Notes: generated by a model not told the origin, from the letters alone. DNA of 64,000 nt from Nocardia sp. NBC_00403 (GCF_036046055.1 NZ_CP107939.1:7068001-7132000); one strand, 5' to 3'. Numbered from the stretch's first letter, positions 18,098-28,807 are shown. A program made the numbers and translations.

Positions 18098-19114
18098 TCA
18101 CCCGAGAGCGGCCAGCAGTGCCGCGACAATGGATTCGGGCGTGCCGTTGGTGGTGTAACCGGCAGCGAAGCGATGTCCGCCGCCACCCAAGGCAGTTGCT
18201 ATCGCGGCCACGTCGACGCCGTCGGCGCCGCCGGGTGTGGTGTCGCGGGAACGCAGCGACACGGTCCAGCGCTCCTGGATGGTGCGTGACTCCTTGAAGA
18301 CCGCGGCAACGCCCGCTTCGGCGGTGGTGCGGACGATGTCGACGACACTCTCCGCCTCTTCCGAGCTGACCTCGGCCACATCGGCGCGACGCACGAACGC
18401 GTACACCAGGCCCGTGCCGCCATTCGCCGAGGGCACCAACTGCGCGGAGCCCAGGACGCGCGACAGCATCGGCAACCAGTTGAACGGGTGGGTGTCCATC
18501 AGCGTGCGGGAAATCTCCGCACCGTCGATACCGGTGGCCAGCAGTCGCTCGGCCAAACGGTGGGTGCCGGGCCGAACCCAGCGGAACGAGCCGGTGTCGG
18601 TGACAAGCCCTGCGTAAAGGCAGTGCGCCACTTCGGGATCGATCGGCACCTGCCACGCGTCGAGCAACCGGACGAGCACGCTGGTCGTCGACTCCGCGTT
18701 CGGATCGACCACATTGACCGTCCCGAACCTGGTGTTGGATCGGTGATGATCGAGCACCAGTGTTGTTGCGGCACCGGACAATCGGTCGGCCAAAGCGCCG
18801 AGCCTGCCCGCGCTGCCGCAATCCACGGCCACCAGCAGGTCCACCTCACGCGGTACCTGCTCCGGCGCGACCAAATGATGCGCGCCTGGCAACGACCGCA
18901 TCGAAACGGGCAAATCGGCCGGTTCGGCGAACGACACCCACACCGGAATACCGCGACGATGCAGTATCAACGCCAATGCCAGCCCGCTGCCGATGGTGTC
19001 GGCATCAGGCTGCACGTGGCACAGGATGGTGACCGAGCGTGCGGCCGCCAATGCCGCGACGGCCGCATCGAGATCCGCCGCGCCGAGACCGAGTGCTTCG
19101 GGCATCGTCGTCAT
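18098..19114 (-). CDS. nrnA: DHH/DHHA1 bifunctional oligoribonuclease / PAP phosphatase
   Basis: The 338-residue protein carries the DHH phosphoesterase motifs CHVQPDADTIGS, VAVDCGSAG and DHHRSNTRFG, and the DHHA1 motif GGGGHRFAAG at the C-terminus. NrnA-type enzymes degrade short oligonucleotides and 3'-phosphoadenosine 5'-phosphate. Mycobacterial Rv2837c additionally hydrolyses cyclic dinucleotides. It follows rbfA by 13 nt and precedes dinF by 4 nt, so co-transcription is nearly certain. All catalytic residues appear present. Confidence 0.93.
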   Translation of the reverse strand: MTTMPEALGLGAADLDAAVAALAAARSVTILCHVQPDADTIGSGLALALILHRRGIPVWVSFAEPADLPVSMRSLPGAHHLVAPEQVPREVDLLVAVDCGSAGRLGALADRLSGAATTLVLDHHRSNTRFGTVNVVDPNAESTTSVLVRLLDAWQVPIDPEVAHCLYAGLVTDTGSFRWVRPGTHRLAERLLATGIDGAEISRTLMDTHPFNWLPMLSRVLGSAQLVPSANGGTGLVYAFVRRADVAEVSSEEAESVVDIVRTTAEAGVAAVFKESRTIQERWTVSLRSRDTTPGGADGVDVAAIATALGGGGHRFAAGYTTNGTPESIVAALLAALG

Positions 19115-19127
19115 CGCCTACCGCATG

Positions 19128-19571
19128 TCACTCGTCGGTGTCGCGTTCGACCTTGTACGGATCGGACTCGCCTGCGTGGGTAGCGGTGGCCGCCACCTTC
19201 GCCACCGCTTCGTCGGCAGCTCTGGCCTTGGCCAGCAATGCCTCCATGTCCGCAGCCACCTCGGGCACCTTGTCGAGCACAAAGGCCAGCGTCGGGGTGA
19301 ACTTCACGCCGGTGCCTGCGCCCACCTTCGAACGCAGCACGCCCTTCGCCTTCTCCAGGCCCATGGCCGCACCCTCGTAATCGGGTTCGACGTCCAAGCT
19401 TTCGCCCAGCACCGTGTAGTACACCTTGGCGTCCCGCAGATCCGGGGAGACCTTGGCATCGGTGATGGTCACGAAATTCAGGCGCGGATCCTTCACCTCG
19501 TACTCGATCGCGGTCGCCACGATCGCGGAAATCCGCTTGGCGAGTCGGCGTGCCCTGGCTTGATCCACCAT
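19128..19571 (-). CDS. rbfA: ribosome-binding factor A
   Basis: RbfA is a KH-fold 30S maturation factor that acts on the 5' helix of 16S rRNA. The 147 residues begin [19 protein letters not shown]. They contain [31 protein letters not shown], and [20 protein letters not shown], all RbfA hallmarks. An acidic C-terminal tail ends [13 protein letters not shown], common in actinobacteria. A good RBS (gaggagg) precedes the ATG. It is encoded after ylxP in the infB cluster. Confidence 0.96.
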   Translation of the reverse strand: MVDQARARRLAKRISAIVATAIEYEVKDPRLNFVTITDAKVSPDLRDAKVYYTVLGESLDVEPDYEGAAMGLEKAKGVLRSKVGAGTGVKFTPTLAFVLDKVPEVAADMEALLAKARAADEAVAKVAATATHAGESDPYKVERDTDE

Positions 19572-19597
19572 GGCTGAACCCTCCTCACAATAAAACG

Positions 19598-19894
19598 TCA
19601 GTCTTCGGGTCCGAAGATCCTGCGGCGCACTGCCAGCAACTCTAACTCCGGACGGGCGGCAACGTGCCGCTCACATTTGTCGAGCACCTCGGTCAGATGA
19701 TCCATTCCGGAACTGACCATGGCGACTCCCAGCAACGACCGGCGATGCCGATCGTGTTCCCCGCCTTCGGCGGCACTCACCCCGAAGCGTTGCAACTCGG
19801 CCAGGACCGGCCGGATCACCGAACGCTTCTCCTTCAGTGAATGCACGTCACCGAGCAGGATGTCGAACTCCAGTGCACCGAGGTACACGCACAC
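19598..19894 (-). CDS. ylxP: YlxP-like DUF503 protein
   Basis: The 98-residue protein starts [20 protein letters not shown] and continues [20 protein letters not shown], then [19 protein letters not shown], matching the DUF503/YlxP family. The family is linked by genome context to ribosome assembly; a YlxP homolog has been tied to RbfA activity. Length is normal. It is separated from infB by 112 bp containing a large hairpin and precedes rbfA by 26 nt. Confidence 0.88.
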   Translation of the reverse strand: MCVYLGALEFDILLGDVHSLKEKRSVIRPVLAELQRFGVSAAEGGEHDRHRRSLLGVAMVSSGMDHLTEVLDKCERHVAARPELELLAVRRRIFGPED

Positions 19895-19941
19895 CTCTTC
19901 AGTGTCGAGATTCTTCAGTATCGAGACGATAGCGCCGTCAG

Positions 19942-19993
19942 GTCGCGCCCACCCGAGCCCCGGCTTTTCGCCGGGGTGACGGGCGGGCGCGAC
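19942..19993. terminator. two-tier hairpin between infB and ylxP
   Basis: An inner 7-bp stem (ccccggc 19958-19964 with gccgggg 19970-19976, loop ttttc) sits inside an outer 14-bp stem (19942-19955 with 19980-19993, one G-T wobble). No T-run follows on the minus strand. It could be a partial terminator or an RNA-processing site that tunes ylxP and rbfA relative to infB. Confidence 0.5.
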
Positions 19994-20006
19994 GCTGTTG
20001 CGGCTA

Positions 20007-23000
20007 TCAGTCGCGCGGCTTCTCGCGCAGCTCGTAGGCCTCGATGATGTCGCCTTCCTTGATGTCGGAGTAGGTGACGGTCATACCGCATTCGAAGCCC
20101 TCGCGGACCTCGGCGGCGTCATCCTTCTCACGCTTCAGGGAGGAGATCGTCATCGTCTCGGCGACCACCACGTTGTCACGCAGCAGCCTTGCCTTCGCAT
20201 TGCGCTTGACCGACCCGGAGGTGACCATGCAGCCGGCGATGTTACCGATCTTGGAGGACCGGAAGATCGCGCGGATCTCGGCGCGACCCAGCTCGACCTC
20301 TTCGTAGATCGGCTTGAGCATGCCCTTGAGGGCCTTCTCGATCTCATCGATGGCCTGGTAGATCACCGAGTAGTACCGGATGTCCACGCCTTCGCGGTTG
20401 GCCAACTCGGTCGCCTTGCCCTCGGCACGGACGTTGAACCCGATGATGATCGCGTTCGACGCCGACGCCAGGTTGACGTTGGTCTCGGTGACACCACCGA
20501 CACCACGGTCGATGACCCGCAGACGCACCTCGTCGTCCACCTGGATACCGAGCAGCGCCTCTTCGAGGGCCTCGACGGTACCGGAGTTGTCGCCCTTGAG
20601 GATCAGGTTCAGCTCCGAAGTCTCCTTCAGCGCGGCATCCAGATCTTCCAGGCTGATCCGCTTGCGGCTGCGAGCGGCCAGTGCGTTGCGCTTACGCGCA
20701 TTGCGGCGATCGGCGATCTGACGTGCGATGCGGTCCTCGTCGACAACCAGGAGGTTGTCACCGGCGCCCGGCACCGACGTGAAGCCGATGACCTGGACCG
20801 GTCGCGACGGCAGCGCCGCAACAACATCCTCGCCGTGCTCGTCGACCATGCGACGGACGCGACCGTAGGCGTCGCCCGCCACGATCGAGTCGCCGACACG
20901 CAGCGTGCCGCGCTGGATGAGCACGGTTGCCACCGGACCACGGCCGCGGTCGAGGTGCGCCTCGATGGCGACACCCTGGGCGTCCATGTCCGGGTTGGCC
21001 CGCAGGTCCAGCGATGCGTCCGCGGTCAGCACGACCGCTTCCAGCAGCGCCTCGATGTTGGTGCCCTGCTTGGCGGAGATGTCGACGAACATGGTGTCGC
21101 CGCCGTACTCCTCGGTCACCAGACCGTATTCGGTCAGCTGCTGCCGGATCTTGTCCGGGTTCGCGCCTTCCTTGTCGATCTTGTTGACCGCCACCACGAT
21201 CGGCACGTCGGCCGCTTGCGCGTGGTTGATCGCTTCCACCGTCTGCGGCATGACGCCGTCGTCGGCCGCGACCACCAGGATCGCGATGTCGGTGGCCTTC
21301 GCACCACGGGCACGCATGGCGGTGAACGCCTCGTGACCCGGGGTGTCGATGAAGGTGATCAGTCGGTCTTCGTCGTTGACGTGCGTCAGCACCTGGTAGG
21401 CGCCGATGTGCTGGGTGATGCCACCGGCCTCGCCCTCACGGACGTTGGCCTTACGGATCGTGTCGAGCAGTCGGGTCTTACCGTGGTCGACGTGACCCAT
21501 GACGGTCACCACCGGCGGCCTGATCTGCAGGTCTTCCTCGCCCCCCTCGTCCTCGCCGTAGGTGAGGTCGAAGCTTTCGAGCAGCTCGCGATCCTCGTCC
21601 TCCGGGCTGACGACGTGCACGACGTAGTTCATCTCGCTGCCGAGCAGCTCGAGGGTCTCGTCGTTCACCGACTGGGTAGCGGTGACCATTTCGCCGAGGT
21701 TGAACAGCGCCTGGACCAGCGAGGCCGGGTTGGCGTCGATCTTCTCCGCGAAGTCCGACAGCGATGCGCCGCGGGCAAGACGGATGATCTCGCCGTTGCC
21801 GCGCGGCAGCCGGACGCCGCCGACGGCGGGCGCCTGCATGTTCTCGTACTCGGCGCGCTTCGCCCGCTTCGACTTGCGGCCACGACGGACCGCGCCGCCG
21901 GGACGACCGAAGGCACCGGCTGCGCCACCACGGCCACCGGGTCCACCGGGACGACCACCGCCGCCACCGGGACGACCACGGAAACCGCCCGCCGCGGGAG
22001 CACCCGCACCGGCACCGGGCGCACCCGTGCCGCCACCGCCACCGGGACCGCCGCGGTAGCCACCGCCACCGCCACCGCCACCGCCACCGGGACGACCGCC
22101 GGGTCCACCCGGACGACCGCCGGGACCGCCCGGACGACCGGCACCCGCGCCGCCGCCCGGACCCGGACGGGCCGAACGAGCAGGCATGGCACCGGGATTC
22201 GGGCGCGGCGGCATCGAGCCGGGGCTCGGCCGCGGTCCACCGGGACGGGGACCACCCTGACCAGCGGCCGGACGGGGACCGCCCTGACCGGGAGCCGGAC
22301 GGGCGCCGCCCTGCGCGGGTGCGCCGGGACGCGGTCCGTGCCCGGGACCCGGGCGCGGACCGCCTTGGCCGGGGGCAGGACGCGGCGCGGGGCGCTCACG
22401 CTCGGGAGCCGAGGAATACGGATTGTTGCCGACCCGAGGGGTCTTGGGGCCTGGCTTCGGACCGCTCGCGGGACCTCCGGGGCGCGGGCCGGAGCCCTGC
22501 GCGGGGGTACCGGGGCGCTGTTGCTGCGGCTGACCGGGCCGCGGACCACCTGGGGTCGGGCGCGGACCGGCCGGAGCCGGAGCGGCCTTCGCCGCGGGAG
22601 CCGACTGTGCGGCGTCCTGAACCGGCGCCGATTCGCGCGCGACCGGGGCCGCGGGAGCCGGCTTCACGGCCGGACCGGGGCGCACCGCGTCGGCGACGCG
22701 CTCGGCGGGCCGGGCGACGGGCTCAGCGGTTTCCCGCGCGGCCGGAGCCGCGGGGGTGGCTGCCGGAGCCGGAGCCGGAGTACGTGGACCCGGACGCGGG
22801 CCACCCGGGGTGGGCTTGGCGGCCGGACGGGCGGTCGACGCCGATCCGGGCCGCGCCTCGGACTTGGCTGCTCCATTGGCCGGTGTGGACTTCGCCGCCA
22901 CCGACTCGCGCAGCCGACGTGCGACGGGTGCTTCCACCGTCGAGGACGCCGACTTCACGAACTCGCCCTGCTCCTTGAGCTTTGCGAGTAGTTCTTTGCT

Positions 23001-23051
23001 TGTGACACCGAGTTCTTTGGCCAACTCGTGCACGCGGGCTTTGCCTGCCAC
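20007..23051 (-). CDS. infB: translation initiation factor IF-2
   Basis: IF-2 is the GTPase that places fMet-tRNA on the 30S subunit and drives subunit joining. The 1014 residues begin [19 protein letters not shown] (IF2-N domain). A very long Pro/Gly/Arg/Ala linker (about residues 50-390) follows. The core has G1 GHVDHGKT, G3 DTPGHEAF, G4 AVNKIDKE and G5 SAKQGTN, then domains II-IV ([18 protein letters not shown], ending [10 protein letters not shown]). I chose the GTG at 23051 because gaggag lies 4 nt upstream. The glycine-rich linker, with runs of Gly, is longer than in most bacteria but normal for actinobacteria. Confidence 0.97.
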   Translation of the reverse strand: MAGKARVHELAKELGVTSKELLAKLKEQGEFVKSASSTVEAPVARRLRESVAAKSTPANGAAKSEARPGSASTARPAAKPTPGGPRPGPRTPAPAPAATPAAPAARETAEPVARPAERVADAVRPGPAVKPAPAAPVARESAPVQDAAQSAPAAKAAPAPAGPRPTPGGPRPGQPQQQRPGTPAQGSGPRPGGPASGPKPGPKTPRVGNNPYSSAPERERPAPRPAPGQGGPRPGPGHGPRPGAPAQGGARPAPGQGGPRPAAGQGGPRPGGPRPSPGSMPPRPNPGAMPARSARPGPGGGAGAGRPGGPGGRPGGPGGRPGGGGGGGGGGYRGGPGGGGGTGAPGAGAGAPAAGGFRGRPGGGGGRPGGPGGRGGAAGAFGRPGGAVRRGRKSKRAKRAEYENMQAPAVGGVRLPRGNGEIIRLARGASLSDFAEKIDANPASLVQALFNLGEMVTATQSVNDETLELLGSEMNYVVHVVSPEDEDRELLESFDLTYGEDEGGEEDLQIRPPVVTVMGHVDHGKTRLLDTIRKANVREGEAGGITQHIGAYQVLTHVNDEDRLITFIDTPGHEAFTAMRARGAKATDIAILVVAADDGVMPQTVEAINHAQAADVPIVVAVNKIDKEGANPDKIRQQLTEYGLVTEEYGGDTMFVDISAKQGTNIEALLEAVVLTADASLDLRANPDMDAQGVAIEAHLDRGRGPVATVLIQRGTLRVGDSIVAGDAYGRVRRMVDEHGEDVVAALPSRPVQVIGFTSVPGAGDNLLVVDEDRIARQIADRRNARKRNALAARSRKRISLEDLDAALKETSELNLILKGDNSGTVEALEEALLGIQVDDEVRLRVIDRGVGGVTETNVNLASASNAIIIGFNVRAEGKATELANREGVDIRYYSVIYQAIDEIEKALKGMLKPIYEEVELGRAEIRAIFRSSKIGNIAGCMVTSGSVKRNAKARLLRDNVVVAETMTISSLKREKDDAAEVREGFECGMTVTYSDIKEGDIIEAYELREKPRD

Positions 23052-23159
23052 TGCTCTCCTCACTGAGAGGTCGAGCAGTGCCTCCGCCTAGGGAAGGCGG
23101 GCCCGCACGACCTCGGGTTATCTCCGATGGACGTTCATCGTTGGTGCTTCACGGTGTGC

Positions 23160-23645
23160 TCATGAGTGCTCGTGCCTGTTCTCGAGGTACTTCTCCAGGG
23201 CTGAGATATCCAGATGTCCGGACACTCGTAGTGCTCTGCCGAATGCTCGGCGTCGCTCTGCTGCGGTCAAACAAACCGAAACGGGGTGCAACCAGGCACC
23301 CCGTCCGGGAAGTCTGCGCTGTGGATCGGGAACGATCGCAAAAGCATGAGAACCATTTGTGCCGGTCTCACATTCCCGCGCCACGATCCGCAACAGGTCG
23401 ACGGCCAACTCGCGCTTCCGGCATCCGATGCAAGTCCGCACCGGAGCTGCCGGACGCTGGGGCGTTGTTGGCTGCTGGCTGGTGCGGTCGGGCAAGGAAA
23501 CCAAAGGCTCGCGTTGAACCTGAGACCACTCTACCGCTGCCCCGGTCAGATCACCGAACCCCGCCCCCGCGGAAGTTACCAACATGTCATCCGAAGCATC
23601 CGGTATCGGGCCCATACGCGGCTCACCGCGAGCGGTGTCGGTCAA
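23160..23645 (-). CDS. ylxR: YlxR-family (DUF448) RNA-binding protein
   Basis: The conserved YlxR core is at the C-terminal two-thirds: [36 protein letters not shown] and [13 protein letters not shown]. The family is a small RNA-binding or nucleoid-associated regulator encoded between nusA and infB. The frame opens with TTG at 23645, overlapping the nusA stop by 4 nt. The N-terminal 65 residues are atypical, so ATGs at 23615 or 23585, or a later start, may be the real one. Spacing to infB is 108 bp. Confidence 0.85.
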   Translation of the reverse strand: MTDTARGEPRMGPIPDASDDMLVTSAGAGFGDLTGAAVEWSQVQREPLVSLPDRTSQQPTTPQRPAAPVRTCIGCRKRELAVDLLRIVARECETGTNGSHAFAIVPDPQRRLPGRGAWLHPVSVCLTAAERRRAFGRALRVSGHLDISALEKYLENRHEHS

Positions 23646-24670
23646 CTTCGATGCGCTTCCGTTCGTACACTGCCGCCCATGTCAGGGGCCGCGTCGCTGC
23701 GGATATCGATGCGCCAGCCGGTCAAGCGGGCCGCCAGGCGGGCATTCTGCCCCTCCTTGCCGATCGCGAGCGAGAGCTGGAAGTCCGGCACCACGACCCG
23801 CGCAGCGCGCGCCTCCGCATCGACGATGGTGACCGATACCACTTTGGACGGCGAGAGCGCATTGCCGACGAAAGTCGCCGGGTCCTCCGCGTAATCGATG
23901 ATGTCGATCTTCTCGCCTGCCAGCTCGCTCATCACGTTGCGCACCCGCTGCCCCATCGGGCCGATACAGGCGCCCTTGGCGTTGACTCCCGGCACGGTGG
24001 TGCGCACCGCGATCTTGGAGCGGTGCCCGGCCTCACGAGCGACCGCGACGATCTCCACCGAGCCGTCGGCGATCTCGGGAACCTCGAGCGCGAACAGCCG
24101 GCGCACCAGATTCGGGTGCGTCCGCGACAGCGTGATCTGGGGGCCGCGCGGGCCGCGCGAGACGCCGACGACGTAGCACTTGATCCGGTCGCCGTGCTCG
24201 TAGGTTTCGCCGGGCACCTGCTCGGCGGGCGGGATCAAGCCCTCGGTCCCGTGCATCTCGCTACCGATGCGTACCACGATGGTGCCGCGAGCGTTGGCGC
24301 GCGCGTCGCGCTGCACGACGCCGCCGACGATGTCGCCCTCATGGGTGGCGAACTCGCCGAAGGACTTCTCGTTCTCCGCATCGCGCAGTCGCTGCAACAC
24401 CACCTGGCGTGCGGTGGTCGCGGCGATCCGGCCGAATCCCTCTGGGGTGTCGTCCCATTCGGAAATCATGTTGCCGTCGGCGTCGACCTCCATGGCCATC
24501 ACCCGCACGACGCCGGTCTTCTGGTTGATGTCGATGCGCGCGTTGGGCTGGTGACCCTCGGTGTGCCGGTAGGCGGTGAGCAATGCCGACTCGATCGCGG
24601 AGATCACGGTCTCGATCGAGATCCCCTTGTCGGCGACAATCGCGCGCAGGGCTTCGATTTCGATGTTCAT
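23642..24670 (-). CDS. nusA: transcription termination/antitermination factor NusA
   Basis: NusA binds RNA polymerase and modulates pausing, termination and rRNA antitermination. The 342 residues show the N-terminal RNAP-binding domain ([20 protein letters not shown]), an S1 domain ([14 protein letters not shown]), and two KH domains ([40 protein letters not shown]). Like other actinobacteria it lacks the C-terminal acidic repeats of E. coli NusA. The ATG overlaps the rimP stop by four bases (ATGA), indicating coupling. Confidence 0.97.
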   Translation of the reverse strand: MNIEIEALRAIVADKGISIETVISAIESALLTAYRHTEGHQPNARIDINQKTGVVRVMAMEVDADGNMISEWDDTPEGFGRIAATTARQVVLQRLRDAENEKSFGEFATHEGDIVGGVVQRDARANARGTIVVRIGSEMHGTEGLIPPAEQVPGETYEHGDRIKCYVVGVSRGPRGPQITLSRTHPNLVRRLFALEVPEIADGSVEIVAVAREAGHRSKIAVRTTVPGVNAKGACIGPMGQRVRNVMSELAGEKIDIIDYAEDPATFVGNALSPSKVVSVTIVDAEARAARVVVPDFQLSLAIGKEGQNARLAARLTGWRIDIRSDAAPDMGGSVRTEAHRS

Positions 24671-25317
24671 TCCACGATCCCTTCGGTCGGCGAATCGGAC
24701 GCTGTTATTGATTCGGACAATGCATCGGTCGTTCCTAGAACTTCTTCTTCCTGTCCCGGCCGCGGACGGCCGGGCGCGACTCCACCCGCAAGCTCGAGCT
24801 CACCCGCACCGGGCGGCGAGAACTCGACCTGGACGACGGCTTCGGCGATGTCGGCGAGCGCGACGCTGACCCGATGCGGGTTGCGTTTGCCGCCGAGCAC
24901 CAGCGCCACCGTGCCGTCGGTGAGCGCACCGACCCTGGCTTCGAACTTGTCCGATCCACCCGAATCAGGGGCGGGCACCCCGGGTCGTAGCGAGATCCGC
25001 ACTTTACGCCCACGGGCGCGACGCCAGTGCCGGTCGGCGGTGAGCGGGCGATCGATGCCGGGTGTGGTGACTTCCAGCAGATACTCCGTCTCGCCGAAAT
25101 CGCCTGCCTCGTCGAGATGCTCGGAGAGCTCCCTGCTGAGTTCCGCGATGGTGTCCAGATCCGCGGCGTCGTCGCTGTCCACGATCACCTTCACCCGAGC
25201 CTGCGCTTCCGCGTGCTTGCCGGCCGTCGAAATCTCGACGCCCTCGAGGTCGAATCCTCGGCGTTCGACGAGTCCAGCAACCAGCTGGCTCAGCCTTTCC
25301 TCGGTCGGCATCGGCAT
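24667..25317 (-). CDS. rimP: ribosome maturation factor RimP
   Basis: RimP assists 30S subunit maturation. From the ATG at 25317 ([20 protein letters not shown]) the protein has 216 residues. The family signature is visible in [28 protein letters not shown] and [15 protein letters not shown]. The C-terminal 50 residues ([20 protein letters not shown] onward) form an extra acidic tail. The alternative ATG at 25311 is equally possible. The frame remains open to 25527 without coding character. First gene of the nusA-infB operon. Confidence 0.94.
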   Translation of the reverse strand: MPMPTEERLSQLVAGLVERRGFDLEGVEISTAGKHAEAQARVKVIVDSDDAADLDTIAELSRELSEHLDEAGDFGETEYLLEVTTPGIDRPLTADRHWRRARGRKVRISLRPGVPAPDSGGSDKFEARVGALTDGTVALVLGGKRNPHRVSVALADIAEAVVQVEFSPPGAGELELAGGVAPGRPRPGQEEEVLGTTDALSESITASDSPTEGIVE

Positions 25318-25611
25318 GTGGGGCGACTCCTGGTTCAGTTGTGACGTGGCGGGAAAATTCTCTACCGAAGGTCTAGCGTAACGCGCCACGAGAGTGTAAA
25401 GGACCAGCGGCCTGAGGCAAGTTTCCTGTGTATGCGGCGGCCGGTCTCCGGCGAACAGGCCGGTCGACGGGTGGTCGGGGAGACCGCGCGAATCTGGCAC
25501 GATGGTGCCGTGCCCATCCGCCATCATGCCCCGCCGCGCGCCGGGTGTACCTCCGGCATCGCCATCGACCGGTATGGTTGCGCGGACCGCTTATCGGTCG
25601 GTCACCGCGTG

Positions 25612-26136
25612 ATGGTGGACCGGCGCACCGCATTGCGCATCGCCGGTGGCGGCACGGTCGGCGCGCTGACGCTCGGCGCGGCGGTCGGTTGCGCCGACGA
25701 CACGATCTACGAGCCGGATCCGCTTGCCGCACAAGAGGTTCTGGCCCGCGCCGACGCCGTAGCAGCGACCGCGGCGATCGCGCTGACGCCGCAGCGGCAC
25801 GCCGCGCTGACCACGATCGCGAGCGAACGCACCGCACATGCCGATGCCTTGCGGGCCGAGATCAACCGGGTGATCGGGGTCTTCGGCGACGGCACCACCC
25901 CGACGCATCGCACCCGTTCGATGGACACCCCGGCCGACACTGGATCGGCACCGGCGGCGTCGGGTGCGGCCGTACCACCCATCACACCTCCGACGATCGA
26001 TCAGTTACGTGATCGTCTCGCCGCGTCCCAACAGTCCGCCGGCGATCTCGCGCGCACCCTATCGGGTTATCGGGCAGGGCTGTTGGCCTCCATCAGCGCG
26101 GCCTGCGCAACCGAGGCGGGAGTGCTGCTGACATGA
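25612..26136 (+). CDS. Tat-type lipoprotein, Ala-rich (Rv2843-like)
   Basis: From the ATG at 25612 the 174-residue protein starts MVDRRTALRIAGGGTVGALT. The twin-arginine stretch is followed by a hydrophobic core and a lipobox-like AAVGC, so export by Tat and lipid anchoring are likely. The rest is mostly helical (LAAQEVLARADAVAATAAIA, IDQLRDRLAASQQSAGDLAR) with a Pro/Thr/Ala hinge. The frame is open upstream to 25432. Its stop overlaps the ATG of the ferritin-like gene by four bases. The pair is conserved next to rimP in mycobacteria by my recollection. Function unknown. Confidence 0.75.
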   Translation: MVDRRTALRIAGGGTVGALTLGAAVGCADDTIYEPDPLAAQEVLARADAVAATAAIALTPQRHAALTTIASERTAHADALRAEINRVIGVFGDGTTPTHRTRSMDTPADTGSAPAASGAAVPPITPPTIDQLRDRLAASQQSAGDLARTLSGYRAGLLASISAACATEAGVLLT

Positions 26137-26567
26137 CCGACGCCGAGCGCCTTGCCCTGATCGACGCGTTGAACGCCGAATACGCGGCGGTATACGCCTA
26201 CGGCGTGATCGACGCCTACGCCTCCACCGAACGCGACCGGCTCGTCACCCAATACACCGCCGCGCACCGTGCCCGCCGCGACAGCACCGTCGAGGCCCTG
26301 ACCGCGGTGGGCACCACCGCACCACCACCGGATGCCGCCTACACGACCCCGTTCCCGGTCGACGACCCGATCCCAGCGGCCAACCTCGCTGTCACCGTGG
26401 AAACCGACTGCGCGGTCGCCTGGCGCTCCGTGGTCGAACGCGCCGACACCGAACTCGTCCGCCGGATGGGCATCGAAGCGCTCACCGAAACGGCTCTGCG
26501 CCAAGCCACTTGGCAAGCGATCCTCGGCGCCGCCCCGCCGACGGTCGCCTTTCCGGGCATGGCTTGA
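26133..26567 (+). CDS. DUF4439 ferritin-like domain protein
   Basis: The 144-residue protein is helical and matches the DUF4439 pattern: LIDALNAEYAAVYAYGVIDA (Glu and Tyr in the first helix), RLVTQYTAAHRARRD, and ETDCAVAWRSVVERADTELV. The ferritin-like four-helix fold may bind a metal, but only some of the classical Glu/His ligands are apparent. No export signal is seen. It is translationally coupled to the Tat lipoprotein (ATGA overlap), so the two probably work together at the inner face of the envelope. Confidence 0.8.
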   Translation: MTDAERLALIDALNAEYAAVYAYGVIDAYASTERDRLVTQYTAAHRARRDSTVEALTAVGTTAPPPDAAYTTPFPVDDPIPAANLAVTVETDCAVAWRSVVERADTELVRRMGIEALTETALRQATWQAILGAAPPTVAFPGMA

Positions 26568-26749
26568 CGTCCGTCGGTCGGTCCCGCCCACAGCGCACTC
26601 CGACGCGTGCGACCGGCGCCGACCGCTGACGCTCGGTGGGCAGAACAGACAGCCATGTGCTTTTGGGATCCGACTTGTTTACGGGTACCCGCAAGTGGTC
26701 CAGTGTCGCGATAACGGCCGCGGCCACGGTACGCCCGCGCAGGGGTAGA

Positions 26750-26789
26750 ACGGGATCGGCCGACCCCCTCCGAGGTCGGCCGATCCCGT
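26750..26789. terminator. strong terminator hairpin after the acyl-CoA dehydrogenase
   Basis: A perfect 15-16 bp stem (26750-26765 with 26774-26789) has an 8-nt loop and lies 14 bp beyond the dehydrogenase stop on the minus strand. It lacks a T-run, as is usual for high-GC actinobacterial terminators. It may serve the convergent ferritin-like gene as well. Confidence 0.8.
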
Positions 26790-26802
26790 CGAATTGCGGT
26801 GA

Positions 26803-28554
26803 CTACGGGCGCATCGTGTACGCGCCGTCGTAGGAGGCGACCCGGTTCCAGACGCGGTCGAAACGCTCGCGGTCCGCGAGCGGGGTGCGCAGTGCGCCGA
26901 CGGCCCACGCCTGCTGCGCGGCAGTAGCGGTGGGCTTGCCGTAGAGGGTGGTGGCGTAGGTGTTGAAGTCGCGGATCTGGAAGTCGAAGATCTGGTCGAG
27001 CACATCGCGGTCGAGGCCGGTGATCGCGGCCTGCTCCAGGATCAGCTGGCCGTAAACCACCAGGGAGAACAGGTGGCCGATGGTCAGCATGAAGTCCAGG
27101 TCCTTCTGCTGGTCGGCGTCGGGGGCGGCCGTGGTCAGCAGGGTGCGCAGGGCCTGGGCCTGCTCGTAGAAGCGGGCCACGTTCGCGACATCGGTGTGCT
27201 TGTCGTAGACGGGGGTCCAGTCGGCGAACTGCACCTTGCCCGCACCGCGCGCCGGGCCCTGCCGGAAGAAGAACTCGTCGTCGGCCGCGTCGAGGCGGGT
27301 GCCGACCTCCGGGTACTCCTTCGGGTTGAACAGGTAGTTCGGCATGAACTTCAGGATCTGGCCGACATTGACATGCACGGTGCCCTCGAGCCGGGGCAGG
27401 GTGCCGATGTAGCGGGCGACCTGGGCGAAGTAGGTGTTCTTCTCGAAACCCTTGGCGGCGAGCACATCCAGCAGCAGCGTCATGACGGTCTCGCCCTCGG
27501 AGGTCACCTTGGACTTCGTCATCGGGTTGAACAGCAGGTAGCGGCGGTCTTCGAGGCTGGCGGTGCGGAAGTAGTCGACGGCCCGGTCGCTGAACAGCTT
27601 CATCGCGGTGATGCGGGCGTAGGCATCGACGAAGTTCGTCCGAACATGCGGGAAGTCGGTGACCGGGTTGCCGTAGAGGATGCGGTTGTTCGAGTGGGTG
27701 ATCGCCTCGTAGAACGAATGCTCGACCATGCCGATGCTGCCGTGGCAGAGATTGAACTTGCCGACGTTGACGGTGTTCAGCGCCGCGGAGAAGGCTTCGG
27801 GACCGGTGGAGAGGATGTCCTCGGCAGTCACCGGGTAGTTGTGCAGCGCGAAGGTGCTGACGTAGAGCTGGCCGTGGATGACGTTGTCGATCAGCTCGTA
27901 GTCGTCGTGGCGGCTGTCGGCGGCGAACCACACGTAGCCCTCGGCGCCCTCGATGTCGGAGCGGCGTGAGAACACCGACACCATGCTGGCGACGTTGCCG
28001 TTGCCGATGTAGTACTTGGTGCCGTTGGCGCGGAACAGGATTCCCGCTTCGGCGTCGGCGCTGCCGGGTTCGGTCGGCGTCAGCACCAGGTCGGTGTTGT
28101 AGATGTCGGCGCCGTGGTCACGCTCGGACAGACCGAACGCCATCACTTGGCCGTCGGCGAGGTCGGCGGCGGCCCGCTTCTTGGCGGCCTCGTTGTCGCT
28201 CTGCCAGATCGGGCCGAGGCCGAGGATGGTGACCTGCTCGGCGTACCAGTACGCGAGACCGTAGAACCCGAAGATCTCCGAGAGCGCCGCATTGCGGGCC
28301 GCGTCCCAGCGCCGGTTCGCGTCGCCGTCGGCATAGGCGGCGGGCGTCAGGAAGGTCGCGAACAGCTTTTCCTTCTTGGCGAACTCGAGAAACTCCGACA
28401 CCCACACCGCGTCCGCGTCATCGGTGAGCAGCTGTCGCTTGCCCCGCGATTCGAACCACTCGATGGTGGCCTTCAACAGTCGCCGCGTCTCGGCGTCGAA
28501 CTGCTGTGGGTCGTAGGTGGCGGGGTTGAACAACAACGCGTCGGTGCTCGTCAT
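26803..28554 (-). CDS. acyl-CoA dehydrogenase family protein (acyl-CoA oxidase-like length)
   Basis: The 583-residue flavoprotein starts MTSTDALLFNPATYDPQQFD. The middle domain motifs are recognisable: MAFGLSERDHGADIYNTDL and FRANGTKYYIGNGNVASM. The C-terminal helical domain includes NLCHGSIGMVEHSFYEAI and HVRTNFVDAYARITAMKLFS. It is longer than the approximately 390-residue classical family and resembles the larger FadE members. It probably oxidises an acyl-CoA thioester; the substrate is unknown. The upstream in-frame extension to 28767 is not credible. A TTAC-N6-GTAA dyad lies just before the ATG. Confidence 0.88.
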   Translation of the reverse strand: MTSTDALLFNPATYDPQQFDAETRRLLKATIEWFESRGKRQLLTDDADAVWVSEFLEFAKKEKLFATFLTPAAYADGDANRRWDAARNAALSEIFGFYGLAYWYAEQVTILGLGPIWQSDNEAAKKRAAADLADGQVMAFGLSERDHGADIYNTDLVLTPTEPGSADAEAGILFRANGTKYYIGNGNVASMVSVFSRRSDIEGAEGYVWFAADSRHDDYELIDNVIHGQLYVSTFALHNYPVTAEDILSTGPEAFSAALNTVNVGKFNLCHGSIGMVEHSFYEAITHSNNRILYGNPVTDFPHVRTNFVDAYARITAMKLFSDRAVDYFRTASLEDRRYLLFNPMTKSKVTSEGETVMTLLLDVLAAKGFEKNTYFAQVARYIGTLPRLEGTVHVNVGQILKFMPNYLFNPKEYPEVGTRLDAADDEFFFRQGPARGAGKVQFADWTPVYDKHTDVANVARFYEQAQALRTLLTTAAPDADQQKDLDFMLTIGHLFSLVVYGQLILEQAAITGLDRDVLDQIFDFQIRDFNTYATTLYGKPTATAAQQAWAVGALRTPLADRERFDRVWNRVASYDGAYTMRP

Positions 28555-28558
28555 GTCG

Positions 28559-28579
28559 GTTAACTTACCAGCGAGTAAC
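28559..28579. promoter_or_regulatory. possible operator before the acyl-CoA dehydrogenase
   Basis: The segment gttaacTTACcagcgaGTAAc lies 5-25 bp upstream of the start codon. It contains a TTAC-N6-GTAA dyad next to a gttaac palindrome. A TetR-type repressor site is an inference from position. Confidence 0.3.
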
Positions 28580-28807
28580 AGCAGCCCGGAGGGGGTCCAC
28601 CATAGTCGGCCCGGCGAATCTTCCCTACGGAACCGTAGGTCGGACGGGCTATCCGCACTACGGTCCAATACATCCGGCGCGGCGGGACCGACAGTCACAG
28701 AAAGACACCTCGATGGTCGGCAAAGTCGGCGGCGCCTCCGTGCGAGGGGCCGTGGCTTTGTTCCCATCCCGCGCCCCGAGGGGAGGTGTGGGTCTTGTGC
28801 GCAAGCA

